Of a DNA stretch of 64,000 bases, positions 1-11,149 are shown piece by piece. Numbering within the stretch: position 1 is the first letter of the stretch; each line of letters begins with the position of its first letter. The stretch covers positions 74,501-138,500 of the forward strand of contig SSNP01000081.1 of the NCBI GenBank assembly GCA_006937955.1, given 5' to 3'. The DNA is from Pachypanchax playfairii (Eukaryota > Chordata > Actinopteri > Cyprinodontiformes > Aplocheilidae). The notes under the pieces were generated by a model. That model was given only the letters and a program-made list of their open reading frames with translations, was not told where the DNA came from and did not search any database. Both the position numbers and the translations under genes were made by a program.

Positions 1-830
1 CTTCAACACCTGCGGAGACACAAAAACAAAAACAGAGAAAACACGGCAATAGCAAACATTTGTGCTAAAATAAAAAAACAGAAAAAAGGATAATTGAACA
101 TAAACTCACATCTAACTGACCTTTTTAAACATTCTGCTTTAATGATGTCACAGCCAGATTTAATATATGCAAACACCTGAGTGAATACCTGAGGGAACAC
201 CTGATACATTTTAATTTTATATTAAAAACACACCCCTATTGTTACCCTATGGAATGATGTCTGAAATCATCACATTACCCCAAAACACTCTCATATTAAT
301 TTGACCCTTTCAGTCTTTTCATCACATCTGCAGCACCTGTCAGCTGTCACACACTCAGTGTCAGATGGATGCAACTTTTTTATTGGCTGAGGGTTTCTCA
401 GTCATGCACAGGGTGGCAGTCACTCTCAAAATTTCTCCAGGAACTTTCTAGTTTCCTTTCTTACTCTAACCTTTCCATGTGTGACTGCACATACGTGTGT
501 TCAAATCAAAGCTCTGAATTCCTCCCAACTGGTGGTGGCAAGTAAAAATATTAATGATACTTTTTAAAGGCCTCTTGATTATATTTTATATTATTTTATA
601 TTGAAGCTGATGCAATTAATCACACAGTAAAATGGTTAAGAAAAAGATCTGCAGTCATCAACATTCATTTTTGTATATCTTTCTAAAGATTTATTTTGTG
701 ACACAGTCTCAATCTAAAATAAATAAAGGCCAGGCTTTGTACATATACAATAAATACAGAGGAATTAAAACATCAAATCTGGATTTAGTGACAATATTTA
801 ACTGTGATTATCATACCTGTTGACCCGCAC
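1..830. other. AT-rich intergenic sequence, no gene seen
   Basis: No splice-bounded open frame, RNA gene or recognisable repeat was found here. The short open frames are low-complexity and have no supporting features. Confidence 0.5.
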
Positions 831-1830
831 TGCTCCCATGGCACCGGTGATCATCAGGCTGTGTCTGCGATGGCAGTAATGAAGGTTGGGGCGAGCAGTT
901 CCAACCATTAACGTATTGTTGTTGGACAGGAAGGCAGTATGAGCTCAGGTCTGTCTTGCATCGGTGATCAGGACTGCCTTCCTATCATACATACTCCTTA
1001 ACTAGGTGAGACAAAACATTTGTCATTAAATTCACAGATTATTTATCCAAACTTTTTTCCTTACAGAATATTTTAGATATTTGGTTTTCTTTTAATCACA
1101 TTACTATTTTTGAATTATTTGTATTCTGGTTTGGATGCTGTTCTGACTGAAGGATGTTCTAATTTTCTGTTAAAGGACTTCAGCTGATCCAAAATGCTGC
1201 TGCCAGAGTTCTGATGAGCATTAGAAGGAGAGATCACATTTTTCCATGTAAAATCAGAAAAATAATTAAAAATGTGACTTCTCACATACAGTATAAAGTA
1301 TTAAACAACAACCTACTGTATATTAATAAAGTAATAAACAACAACCTATATTAATAAAGTAATAAACAACAACCTATATTAAGGCTCTTATTATTATTAC
1401 ATATGTTCCTAACAGAGCACTGTGCTCTCAGACTTTAAGTTTGCTTGTGGTCCCTAGATTTTTAAAAAGAAAGATAGAGCTTTCAGTTACCAGCTTGCTC
1501 ATTTCAAGCTTCATTATTAAGCTGTTGAAGTTAACTTCAACTTTGTTTATCTTTCCACAGGATGACAAGTGAGCCAGCCCTTGCGTGTCATACTGCCATC
1601 TCAGACCCCGGTCGATCGAAGCAGAAGGCTGCTCATCCTAACAGGGTCCAGTGTCAACCAGTCCGTGCTGCTCAGGATGAAGGATTGTGTTGAACTGATA
1701 TTCAACCCAATCGGCTGGTTCCTTGGGACATTTTTCTTTTATTAATTGGTATTTCATAACTTACTGTATCTGATGACTATTTACAATTGATTGAAGTGTT
1801 TTAATAAAGCTGACTTTGGATCTGGAATAT
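831..1830 (+). other. Possible spliced non-coding transcript or old repeat
   Basis: Two GC-richer islands (about 831-1001 and 1561-1720) stand out from AT-rich surroundings. The first ends at a good donor (ctag/gtgaga, after 1001). The second begins after a good acceptor (ctttccacag, ending 1560), and an AATAAA lies near 1803. No frame runs through both islands. An 11-bp inverted repeat (928-938 with 973-983, 34-nt loop) lies in the first island. The sequence fits the 3' end of a long non-coding RNA, but a decayed repeat is equally possible. Confidence 0.2.
1165..1260 (+). repeat. LINE reverse-transcriptase C-terminal scrap
   Basis: Translation shows LIQNAAARVL followed by an Arg-rich RRDHIF-like motif. 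This is the recognisable end of the reverse-transcriptase ORF in fish L2/CR1-like LINEs. Only about 30 codons survive, without flanking LINE sequence. Confidence 0.5.
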
Positions 1831-3480
1831 TGGTATAAATTGGACTGCACAGTCCCAACTGACACAAAGAAGTGCAGACGGACCAAAGGAGATACAATAT
1901 CTAGGACACAATGCAGGGTCAGGTTTAGAAGACTGTAGTTGACGCAGTGATTGATTCAAAACAAAAAGAGAAATGAGTTGGTTCCTGTACTGAAACATTC
2001 TTTACTAGAAGTAGCCTACATTGTAAAATTTACAGACCTGATTGATCTTCTGATATACCTGACCCATAACCTTATCAGAGATCTGGTCCAGTGGATGGAC
2101 GTCCAAGCACAGCATCAAGAATTACAATTCTCAGTGTAGTAGATTGAGTATTCTTCCTCAATCTTAACCAGATGGTTTGAATAACACATTGTTCCTGTTG
2201 TTCTGAGGATGTGTGCTGCCTCTCTCCATGTTGTGAGATAATGTTATTAGTTGTGAGTGTTTCTTTTTTAACTGTGTGTGAAAATGGGCACATGGTGCTA
2301 AAACGTGTAAGAGGTACCAGTTGCGTGAGTCTTCATGCTCAATGTGTCAGAGATGCCAGTGCTGTCTAATGCATGAAGCAAATGAGACTGTTCTGTGTAA
2401 TAAAAGCCTATTGATTAGGTCCTTACCCAGTGATTAGCCCTAGGCACCTTCAGACCATCTATGGGTGGAAAACCAGACAGGCAGTGGAAGGGACACAGGT
2501 TTAAAAACGAGATGAATACTTAGTGGTAATCTACTGTTAGGGGAACAATTGATCTACTCTTTGGCCCGATTTCAAGGTTATGTGAGCATGTTGGCGAGCA
2601 AGAGAACCAAACAGCCTCATGTTGCATAAGCAATAGAAAGCCAATTGTACACAATGCAAAAGGTCACTGGTGGTTTATGTTTTCTTGGGGTCAATCATTT
2701 TTATGGTTGTTAAAGGCTTGCATTAATGCAAGATAGGAATGAATAATTCTGAAAAAATACAAAGAGGTACAGTTAGAATGCACAAATCACAACACTACTG
2801 CATATTTTTAAAGGTTGAATATGTAACATTTTCATTAAAAAAAATATTTTTAAAAATAATACAGAGGGGTGTAGAATGAGAGGACAGTGTTTCCTTTAGA
2901 AGTTATATTTGAAATAAGATACGATAAAATATGAATTTTTATGGGCACCACGGTGGCATTATGTTTACAGCTACCAGCCAACAGCGAGTACTATTGCTAG
3001 TACTGTGGAAAATGGCGGAGTCAAGCAGCTGCTTCAGAGCCCGGGAGATTTCATTATCCTTCTCAGAAAAGGAGCAACCAGAAGATCAAAAACCAGAGTG
3101 AGTTTAGGTGAAGCTACAATATTGACCCAAATAAAAAATGTCACTGTTGTTGCAACTACAACATCCACACACTAAATGTTGCTATGGTGTTTGTGATCCA
3201 TATCCAACCTAATACAACATTGCAAATAAATTTGATGAAATTAAGTTTTACATCATGTACTTTATTATTTGTGCATGGACCAACTCTAGTCATCATGAAT
3301 ACCTCTGTTTGTTACAGTATAATATTGGTTTGAGCAAAGTTTACTCCTTAAAGGTGGTAAAGAGGATTTTGTAGCAAATTTAGATGTCAAATTTACTTTA
3401 AAATAATTTTATCAACTTGTAGGGGTCTTGTACTTATGGTTTCCAAAAGAAAAAGTTATAATATTAATAAATTACAGACC
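1831..3480. other. Intergenic, no gene seen
   Basis: AT-rich sequence. Around 2940-3110 a short Met-Ala-Glu-Ser-starting frame follows a repeat-like GC-richer patch and runs into a possible donor. It resembles internal frames of fish MITEs, but I could not define its ends. Confidence 0.35.
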
Positions 3481-3498
3481 TGGTGGGGCTTGAAATAA

Positions 3499-3542
3499 AG
3501 TAGCCAATAGATAACAAACCCGTTTGTTATCTATTGGCTACT
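3499..3542. repeat. Near-perfect 44-bp palindrome
   Basis: Two 21-bp arms, fully complementary, are separated by the dinucleotide cc. The left arm is 3499-3519 and the right arm 3522-3542. The pairing stops sharply on both sides. No coding role is apparent. Confidence 0.9.
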
Positions 3543-3680
3543 AGATTGTCAATCACACTTCTTACGTACATACTACGTACTACATAGTTTGCGTAAGCCT
3601 CAGGGCTGGTTAAAACTGCACGTAGAAGGGGCGCGAAACAAAGACCACTTCTATTCAGTGCCCTTGTTAACCTATGGTGT

Positions 3681-4020
3681 TGTTCACACCAGACACAGAG
3701 CACAACGAAGCGGTGCGGTGTGGCGATCATTTTGGAATTTGGTCTATTTTTGCGCGCACACACAGGACAATGAAGTGGCCTGACTACGTTGAAGGGGGTG
3801 GAGTTTTTGGGTGTGTAAACACAAATGGGGAAAGTGTGAGAGAGAGGGGAGTTGGAGACAAGCCAAGATGAACGATGTCAAATTAAAAGCAGGAGTAACT
3901 AAAACAAGCTCTCTTCAATTAATTTTTTATGTTATTTACTTACCCATGCTGAAAAAATAGCTCTGGATGAACAGAGAAGCAGAAACTCTTGCTCAGAGAA
4001 AGATGTGTCAGGTGTGAACA
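3681..4020. mobile_element. Probable MITE (terminal repeats tgttcacacc)
   Basis: The left end tgttcacaccagacac (3681-3696) matches the reverse complement of the right end (4005-4020) at 15 of 16 positions. The element would be about 340 bp with no transposase. The family and target-site duplication are unclear. Confidence 0.45.
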
Positions 4021-4327
4021 GGGGAAAAGCTGAGCGTCCAGTATGAACCAGGTGTCAGGCTTCTCAGTGATTATCCACGCCCCGGCACTGCTGCTACTAG
4101 CATTTCAACACTAGCAGCACTTGTACTGAGTACCAATAAACAGCCTTTTACCATTGATGACTCCAAGATGTTTGAAGAAACAAAGTTGTAGTAGTTCTAG
4201 AAAAAACTCCAGCGATGCTGATAGTAAACAAACAAGGGGCTCCTACGCAAATTCACGATTCACTGAGGCGTTTCTGCCATTGAGGGAGGGAGGGCTAAAA
4301 CGTTTGCGCACTATTAAAAAATGACAA

Positions 4328-4789
4328 ACATTTTATATCTAAAAAACATCAGGAAACACTGATTAACAGACCTTTCAATCTGTCTGCATTAAAATTCGGG
4401 TGGTTCCGGCTCGTTCCGTGAAGCAGCTTGTTTATATTCTTTATTTGAATTTTCTGGACTCAGATTAGCTAACAAACAAGCCTATGAGAGCAATGTATAC
4501 TGTTTCCTGCCCCGCTGCGCATGGCAACGTCAGACGTCATGTCTTCCTGTTTGCTACGTCTTATGCTAACAGCTTTTAGCAGCAGCACGCTAGGCGTGGT
4601 TTCAACTGCGGGAGCTGCCAAATACTAACAAACAAAGGACTTGTGACGAAACAGATACCGGCCGTTCGGACTCGGGAGAACTCAGGTGTTATCACCACCT
4701 GCCTAGCTATGAAGGTAGGAACACCTGTGGAGGTAAAATATTCAACAGAAACCTCAGAAAAAACATTTTTAATGTAAGGGCCTCGTTAA
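4328..4789 (+). mobile_element. TTAA-flanked MITE family, 5'-truncated copy
   Basis: Same family as 16753-17264, 45147-45695 and 54924-55500. Shared blocks are acattttatatctaaaaa, the run gattaacagacctttcaatc, and an end containing aacacctgtggag and cctcagaaaaaa. The right end reaches a TTAA at 4786-4789. The left terminal repeat is missing. Confidence 0.6.
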
Positions 4790-4829
4790 CAAAATCTGCC
4801 TATTTGAGCTGTCTTTTTTTTTTTACCCG

Positions 4830-5015
4830 CTTGCTCCTCCTCAGGGTCACAGTGAGCTTCTGTCTATCTCCAGCAGTCATAGGCCTAGAGGTGGGGTTAC
4901 ACCAGAAAAGGTTGCCAGTCCATCACAGGGCCACATTGACTGCCAGCTACACCTATGGACATTTTAGGCAACAGTGCTACCAACTGCACCACCATGCAGC
5001 TCTAATCTGCCTGTT
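4830..5015 (-). repeat. Fish SINE-like repeat, reverse copy
   Basis: On the minus strand it reads through the same order of motifs as 29045-29370: a gtagcactgttgcct-like head, then a ggtgac/ggactggc-like middle. It is a diverged partial copy. Confidence 0.5.
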
Positions 5016-5639
5016 TACTTAATATATATTTTTTAATAACATAGATTGTTATATGTTTGTTACTTCAAGTTTATGAAAAAGACTTCTGTTATTTATACTA
5101 TTTTAACACTTATCTGTAAATTGATAATTTTTTTAGTTTTTGAAAAGATGAGAATCAGGAATTTTCATATAAATGCTGAAATACCCACATCATATACACA
5201 TACAGGTATGTTGTGAGAATGTTCACAATCATGACTGTTTAAAATACAAAGAAAGAATATTCTTAACTCTTAAAAAAAACTATTGTTTTTTTTCTGTGAT
5301 TTTGTTTATACTTTCCTCTCGCTTATGAACATTTTCATCACTCAATCAAATTAATTGGGAACAGTGGCTGTGGAATGTGAGAGATGTGTGCATACTTCAT
5401 CCAGTAAAGGTGCCTGCTCCAATTGGAAAGATTCTGGCCATATTATGGAGGGAGGCCTGAGGTTCCTGGCTGGCTCACTCAGTTTGGCCATTAAACAGGG
5501 TCCCTTGCTTGGGGACTCCAATCAGAAACAATGTCCAGAGGGATGCTATGAAAGTGAAAAATATTATGGAAAGACACGTTAGTCATTTTGAAGGCAGAGA
5601 GAAGTTTAGTTAGACAAATTAAATCGTCTGACTTTAAAA
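5016..5639. other. Intergenic, no gene seen
   Basis: AT-rich sequence followed by a short open stretch at 5355-5582. That stretch has no homologue I recognise and no splice context. Confidence 0.4.
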
Positions 5640-6560
5640 ATCTGTCCACTGTGGCGGTAGTGTTACCATCAGATGGGGGAAGTCTGGTGGTGTAATCAGG
5701 GCAAGCGGCATAGTACTCTCTGACATCTTGGTACAGTGTAGGCCACCAGAAGGTTTGATGTAAGAAAGAGATGGTTCAATGATCTCTGGGCTGGGAAAAG
5801 AACTTGCCAGTGTGGGCCCAATGGATGACATCAACTCTGGTGGAAAATGGTACAAACAGCCTATTAGGGAGGAAAGTAGCAGGGTCCAGTTCAGAGACTT
5901 GAGCTTTATTAACCATAGACTCAATCTCCCAGGTCCAAAGGGTCCAAAAAACAGGTGGTATTACAGTTCCAGGTGCTGTCAAAGACTCATAAGAGAATTG
6001 TTGAGACAAGGCATCAGGTTTAACATTTTTAGAACCAGATCAATAGGTGATAGGGAAATTAAATTGTAAAAAAACAGAGACCAGTGGGCTTGTCAGGAGT
6101 TGAGTTTTCTTCGTGGAATGGAGGTAGCCCTCTATAGCCAATGTACAAATTTTTGGGGTCATTTCTAATCCATTCTCTTTAAAAAATATCCCAAGAAGGA
6201 GACTGATGTAGAGTGAAACTCACATTTTTCATGTTTAACAAATATCTGGTTTATAATAAATCTTTGGAGGACTCGTCTGATATGGGTCTGGTGCAGAGGT
6301 GTCAAAAGTAGAAGTAGAAAGTAAAAAAAAGCACAAATCCTGCAGAAATCCTGCCATGTTTTTGGATCTGCCTGTACATCTAGAACAGGTGTTTTCACCA
6401 ACTAGCTCATCTACCTGGTAAAGGAGCTGTGCTAATTGAATTCAGCTGGTTTATTGATAGTTGGAATAGCTCCTGGACTGGATTTCTACTTTCTACTTCT
6501 ACTTCTGACACCTCTGGTCTGGTGCTGTTCAGAGAATTGGTATAATGATATCACCCAAAT
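5640..6560 (-). pseudogene. Decayed Gypsy-type LTR retrotransposon pol fragment
   Basis: Read on the minus strand, the 6165-6270 part gives RRVLQRF...VKHEKCEFH...VSFLGY, the signature of the end of a Ty3/Gypsy reverse transcriptase. The 5660-5830 part gives HWAHTG...FWWPTLYQDVREYYAACPDY, the zinc-binding start of the Gypsy integrase with its Cys pair. Frames are broken by stops and shifts, the RNase H segment between is mostly unreadable, and no LTRs were seen. A 223-bp hAT-type MITE interrupts it at 6294-6516. It is dead and makes no product. Confidence 0.75.
6294..6516. mobile_element. Non-autonomous hAT MITE, 223 bp
   Basis: Terminal inverted repeats start CAGAGGTGTC and continue with an agtagaagtagaaag stretch that is complementary at the two ends. 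An exact 8-bp target duplication, gtctggtg, flanks it (6286-6293 and 6517-6524). The 8-bp duplication and CAG start are hAT hallmarks. It sits inside the Gypsy remnant, so it is the younger insertion. Confidence 0.85.
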
Positions 6561-6783
6561 AAACAAACACGAAGATATTCGAGAAGTCTCAGAGGACATC
6601 ATTCACAAGAGCTTGGAAGATGGCAGGAGCAATGATCAAAACAAATAGCATGAACAGATCATCAAAATTACATAAAGGTGTTGAAGGTCTGCTAAATGCC
6701 ATCGTCCACTCATTTCCCTGTCTCATACCGATCAGACAATGAGCAGCTTAGTAAAAAACTAGGCACTATGAAGGGACTTGAAG

Positions 6784-7020
6784 GATGAGCGAATCAGGGG
6801 AAGAGGGTACGTATCACCTTCGCCGGGAAGTTTTGGCCAGGGTTTGTTATTTTGTTTGTTGGTCTGTTAGCAAAATAACTCAAAAACCAATAGTTAAATG
6901 GCTCCACTTGTACCTGTACTTGTATAGCACTTTTCAAGTCAACCAACACAAAGTGCTTAACACTATAAATTGTCATTAACCCATTCACACACATACTCAT
7001 GTTTGATGGTGGTAAACCAC
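6784..7020. repeat. Scraps of dispersed repeats
   Basis: The part with ggtctgttagcaaaataact resembles the repeat at 17729-17964. The part around 6905-7020 (tatagcacttttcaa ... cccattcacacac) resembles the tails of fish SINEs. Both are short and diverged. Confidence 0.4.
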
Positions 7021-7044
7021 ACACAAATTGTGCTGAATTGACAC

Positions 7045-8310
7045 CTTAATGTGGTGGAGGGGTTTGAGTACCCCGATGATCCTGTGGGCTATGTTGTCTG
7101 GGTGCCTATGGCAAATTGGCCTCAGGTGAGGGGTCAGATTAAGAGCAGTTCAAATACCTTTATGACACTCCAAAACAACAGGCAGATAATTTGCCCAGAA
7201 TAGAGAGACTAGGACATCCCCCCTGAGCTCACCAGCAAGTGCCTGGTGATCAAGTCTTGGTTCCTGCGGCTCAGCTGGGCTCGACTCGAAAAGACTACAG
7301 GAATCCACATCCATGTGGACCCACCGTCTGCAGGGAGGAAAATCAAGGTTGGGTGCAAAGAGAGTCAGGTGGCAGATAAAGGTGAGTGCCTTTGGGTGCG
7401 GCTCCCCAGCGGCATAAACTGATTCTTGGAATGCGGAACATCACTTTGCTGTCAGGAAAGGAGCTGGGGAGCTGGTGAGTGAGGTTGAGAGGTACCAACT
7501 AGATATAGTTGAGCTCACCTCTACTCATTGCTTAGGCTCTGAAACTCAACTCCTGGAGAAGGCCTGGATTCTCTCCCACTCTGGAGTGGCCCTGGGGAAG
7601 AGACATCGGGTAGGTGTGGGGATACTCACATGTTCCCAGCCGTGCACCTTAGTGTTGGAGTTCTCCCCAGTGGCTCTTGGCCATACATGTCAACTCTCCC
7701 GATTTTCCCGGGAGACTCCCAAATTTGAGTGCCACTCCCGAAAATCACCCAGAGCCAACTTTCTCCCGACTGCTGACACTTTCCGCAGTCCGTTGTTTCC
7801 GAGCGGCTATTTATAGCAATAACACCTGAAGGAGTGTCTTACAAACACAAATTACATGCTGCAAACAGTCCCACCCTGCTTCAACACAACTATCAAACCC
7901 CCGCCACCCCTTCCCCCCGCTCCGCACCTCAACCATGGTCTCCCTAATTCTCCATAAATGTCTCCCTAATTCTGAGTTCTCAAGGTTGACATGTATGCTC
8001 TTGCCTCTTCGTGGCTTAGAGTTGCGGAATGGATGGCTCTGACTGTTGTCTTTATGCACCAAATAGCAGCTCAGAATATCCAGCTATAGTTTCTGGATGT
8101 TGTACTGAAGGGGGTGCCATCTGTTGTTCTTCTGGGGGACTTCAATGCCCATGTGGACAACAATGGACTTACCTGGAGAGGGGGTAATTGGGAGAACAGC
8201 CTCCCCAATCAGAATCTGAGCAGCGTTTTGTTACTAAATTTCTATGCTTCTGTGCTGTACTGTGACAGTACAGGTTGGCCCTATTGCAGAACTGGATAAC
8301 CCTGGGTACT
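7045..8310 (+). pseudogene. Degenerate LINE, 5' part with endonuclease domain
   Basis: The first part reads ttaatgtggtggaggggtt, a recognisable 5' region of a widespread fish non-LTR retrotransposon. Translation then gives EVERYQLDIVELTSTH and GVALGKRHRVGVG, and after a MITE insertion VVLLGDFNAHVDNNG, which carries the apurinic-like endonuclease motif GDFNAH. The frame is broken and no reverse transcriptase follows. Pieces of what looks like the same family occur at 18965-19348, 22617-23075 and 58206-58985. The clade is not assigned. Confidence 0.75.
7683..7996. mobile_element. MITE inserted in the LINE endonuclease
   Basis: Ends are ATACATGTCAAC and its complement GTTGACATGTAT. The flanks gctcttggcc and gctcttgcc are near-identical and suggest an 8-10 bp target duplication of hAT type. 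The interior is rich in ctcccg motifs and codes for nothing. Confidence 0.7.
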
Positions 8311-8691
8311 AAATGCGGTAGCACAAACAGGTGCCCCTCCGGGCATATGGTGGGTGGGTGGCTGAAAGGTTTGGAGGCTGTTGTTTACTTCCTCTTCCAG
8401 TGCTAGGTTTTGCAACAGGTTTGTATCACACAAGACCTTCCATAAATGTTAGTGATAACATCAAGCTACAGAAATGCTATGTTTATGGAAAGAATATGTT
8501 CTGCAATCACTGATCCATCCTACTGACATACTGTCTTTGCCTTTGGGCAGCTGGGAGACACAGCAGTCTGACTTACTGACAAAAAAGTTTTCTAGAACTA
8601 ATTTTACAACTAACTTGTGGCATAATGTAAAATATTTACTTTACACATCAGTGGTTATTGTTGAGTACCTAGTTAAAAAAGCAGAGCCTCA

Positions 8692-9325
8692 TGGTGCGTT
8701 CACACCGGCCCAACCGTCAACGTCAGAAGCGGCAAGTTTACATGTAAAGTCTATGGTGGAGTGCGTCAGACAGACGTCAATGGCTCTGCGGCGCTTTGTG
8801 AGCGTTACAAGTGTCAACTTTTCAAGCTTTTTGACCGTTTCAGGAGTTGACGCTTGAAACGCTTGAAAAGCTTGAAACGCAGAAAGTTCAGCAAGCTGAA
8901 CTTTTGATGCTCTTAACGCTCTTGAAGTGGCATGTCAACCAATCAGAGCGTACCTGAATGAAGCAGGAAGTCTTTAAACAGGGAGCGAGACAGATGGCAG
9001 TAGCGCTGGAAGCAAACCTCATCCATATGTAGCTCCTGGAGCAAATGGTTTAACTCCTCAAACTCAGAACGCATCTGAAGAATGGGGTGCATCCACAAAC
9101 GGAGTAAATAAAGCCAAGCTGCTCTCTCTATATGATCCGCCATAGCTCAGAACATATAACAAAGGAAGCCCCGTCTACGCGCTCTTTTTAACGGTCAAGC
9201 GTTACAAGCTTCAACGCCTATACGCTCTGACTGGCAGGCGTTACAAGCGTCAACTTTCAAGCGTCAAACTTGGAGTGTTATTAACGTTGCTTGACGCTGA
9301 CAAAGTGGCCGGTGTGAACGCACCA
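8692..9325 (-). mobile_element. PIF/Harbinger-derived element, copy A
   Basis: Terminal repeats TGGTGCGTTCACACCGGCC and complement are flanked by an exact 3-bp duplication tca (8689-8691, 9326-9328). Inside are many short copies of gcttgaa/acgcttga-like words near both ends. The minus strand carries a 66-codon frame (8943-9143) resembling the N-terminus of Harbinger transposases. Sister copies are at 41016-41985 and 56878-57463. Confidence 0.8.
8943..9143 (-). pseudogene. Harbinger transposase N-terminal fragment
   Basis: The 66-residue frame starts MADHIERAAWLYLLRLW and continues with MHPILQMR, then FEELNHLLQEL and CFQRYCHLSRSLFKDFLL. Harbinger/HARBI1-type nucleases start with this layout: a WxHP(I/L) motif, an EF..L..EL segment, then FxxYFRMS. 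The catalytic DDE part is absent. A gt dinucleotide directly follows the LLHSG codons, so this may once have been an exon. Copies B and C are shifted out of frame near the start. A MITE using a supplied transposase would not need this frame, so function is doubtful. Confidence 0.6.
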
Positions 9326-9394
9326 TCAGAGTTCCACTTACTACTGCTTGTAATGTGTGAAAAGCAATAGTATATTTAATGACAAATTTTATTC

Positions 9395-9690
9395 CTAATT
9401 TAATAGAGAACAAATTTTGGGCAGATTCTCTCTCTGGGAAAAGAGGTTCAAAGATACCTGTACCTCAAATGTACGTGTGTATATCATTTCTTTAGACAAA
9501 TTCTTTAAGGAGTCATAAACTGAAATTTGCATTTTTCCACATAAAAATGTTAATATGATTTTACACTGGATGGAATACCAATTTTTAAAAGTGGAGCATT
9601 TGTTCATCCCGGGCTTTCTAAACCAGCTGACACGCACCCCATGTGCATGCACAAGTAAACACAAGATCTCAATTTCTACCCCGTCTTGAC
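9395..9690. other. No feature seen
   Basis: Only short open frames without recognisable motifs. The surroundings are repeats on both sides. Confidence 0.35.
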
Positions 9691-9775
9691 GTCAATCATA
9701 ACTCACTGTTGTCTGAAGCTCCCCATCGAGTCCTGCTGGCATAGGCCTCTGGCACAGTGTTTGTCTGCCTCCCCT

Positions 9776-10170
9776 ATATGTTCTAAGACACTCCCCAAGT
9801 CTGCGGTGTTCCGTTTTCTTTTACCAGGACAAAAAGAGTTATCCATCATCTCCGTGTCATGCAAGTTCTTTATGGCCAACTTTTGTTAGTTTGATCAGAG
9901 TTTTATGAAGTAACGGGCTGTGCTAGCTGTTGTAAAGCGGACACTAGGCTAACCGGCAGAGCTAACGTAATGTTTCTGCACGGTCTAAGACAATCCACAA
10001 GTCTGCTGTGTTTCGTTTTCTTTTAACTGGACAAAAAAAAGAATAATCCCTCTTCTCCATGTCGGTGCAGATTCTTTACGGCTGACTTTTCGTAGTTGGA
10101 CCAGAGTTATATGAAGTCATGGCCTGTGCTCGAAGCTAATCGGCAAAGTTAACACTGTTTCTGCACAGCC
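9776..10170 (+). repeat. Two diverged direct repeats of about 200 bp
   Basis: Unit 1 (about 9776-9984) and unit 2 (about 9985-10170) share tctaagaca, the block gtctgc.gtgttycgttttcttttac, then ggac.aaaa, and the end gccaactttt.gtagtt. They differ at many positions, so this is an old tandem duplication inside a repeat of unknown class. Confidence 0.65.
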
Positions 10171-10629
10171 ACATGCTCGATTAAGCTTGCTACAAGAGTT
10201 TTTCATGAGATGCAACAAAGTACTTAAAATCAATCATAACTCAACATTGTCTGAAATCACGGATGATCAGATGTTGCTCTCTCCATTGCTCTGTGTCTGA
10301 GCAAAACAGCCTCTCTCACTCCCATTCCAGCATCCAATCATTAATTCAAATTCACGTTCTGACATAAGCTTCTGTCAGCCTCCGTGGTATAGCTTACACC
10401 CAAACCGACCCAGCCTTGGTCACCAATCGCACTCCTGACCAGAACTACCGAGCTGCATCCGTCCACTCTGAACCAGCCTCCCTCTAGTAGCACCTACTGC
10501 AAGCCAGCCGCTACTCGACCCTGCTGAGAACCAGCCGACTCATGCTTGCCCAGGGGTGGATCACGCCACCCCTAGGGGGCTCTTCACCACTGAGCTCCGC
10601 TGACACAGACAATAAGAGACTTTCAAATG

Positions 10630-10800
10630 GTTAAGATTTGGTCTTAATAATCTATTGTAGGACGGTTAGCGCCATGTTGGAAATGCTCCGAGCCTATGGT
10701 GCTAACCCCCTCCTTCCTGCCACCGATCAACGTGCCCCGATTTGCATTATTACAATGACCCTCCACTACAGCTAAAATATCGCAAGTATTCTTGCGAGAC
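10630..10800 (+). repeat. Dispersed repeat shared with 25720-25890
   Basis: Both stretches have ggtctta, a gacggt block, atgttg.aaatgctcc, then gatttgcattatta, and aaaatatcgcaag. The class is unknown. It may be part of a retroelement LTR or UTR. Confidence 0.5.
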
Positions 10801-11146
10801 AATAATCCATTCATCCATCACACGTCGAAGTGTCCTTGGGCAAGACACTGAACCCTGATTTAAATATCGGGTTGCGTGACTGGGTAAATGTAAAACTTGG
10901 AGTGTGAAAGCGCTTTGAGTTGTCTGAATGACTAGAAAAGCAATATACAAATACAGGACATTTACCATTTAACCCAATCCACTAGCCAAGAGCCCACAGT
11001 ATCACAACAGCAGCCAGGTCCCCACACGCCCCCCCACCAACTGAGGTAGGTAGCTAGACCCACGCCAGGGCAGCCGGCAGCATCCCCCAGAGCACCTGGA
11101 GACAGCGCCCACCCCACAGCCACATCCAGTCGGCGTGGATCCTGCC
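10801..11146 (+). repeat. SINE tail and GC-rich repeat
   Basis: 10810-10975 has the fish SINE-type block ttgggcaagacactgaaccc followed by aaagcgctttgag. 10982-11146 (cagcagccaggtccccaca, then gcagcat and agagcacctggaga) matches 34748-34920 in the long GC-rich repeat. Confidence 0.55.
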
Positions 11147-11149
11147 GTG

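Noticed and set aside
928..983. Candidate microRNA hairpin
   Set aside because: Only 11 paired bases with a 34-nt unpaired loop. Too short a stem for a microRNA precursor.
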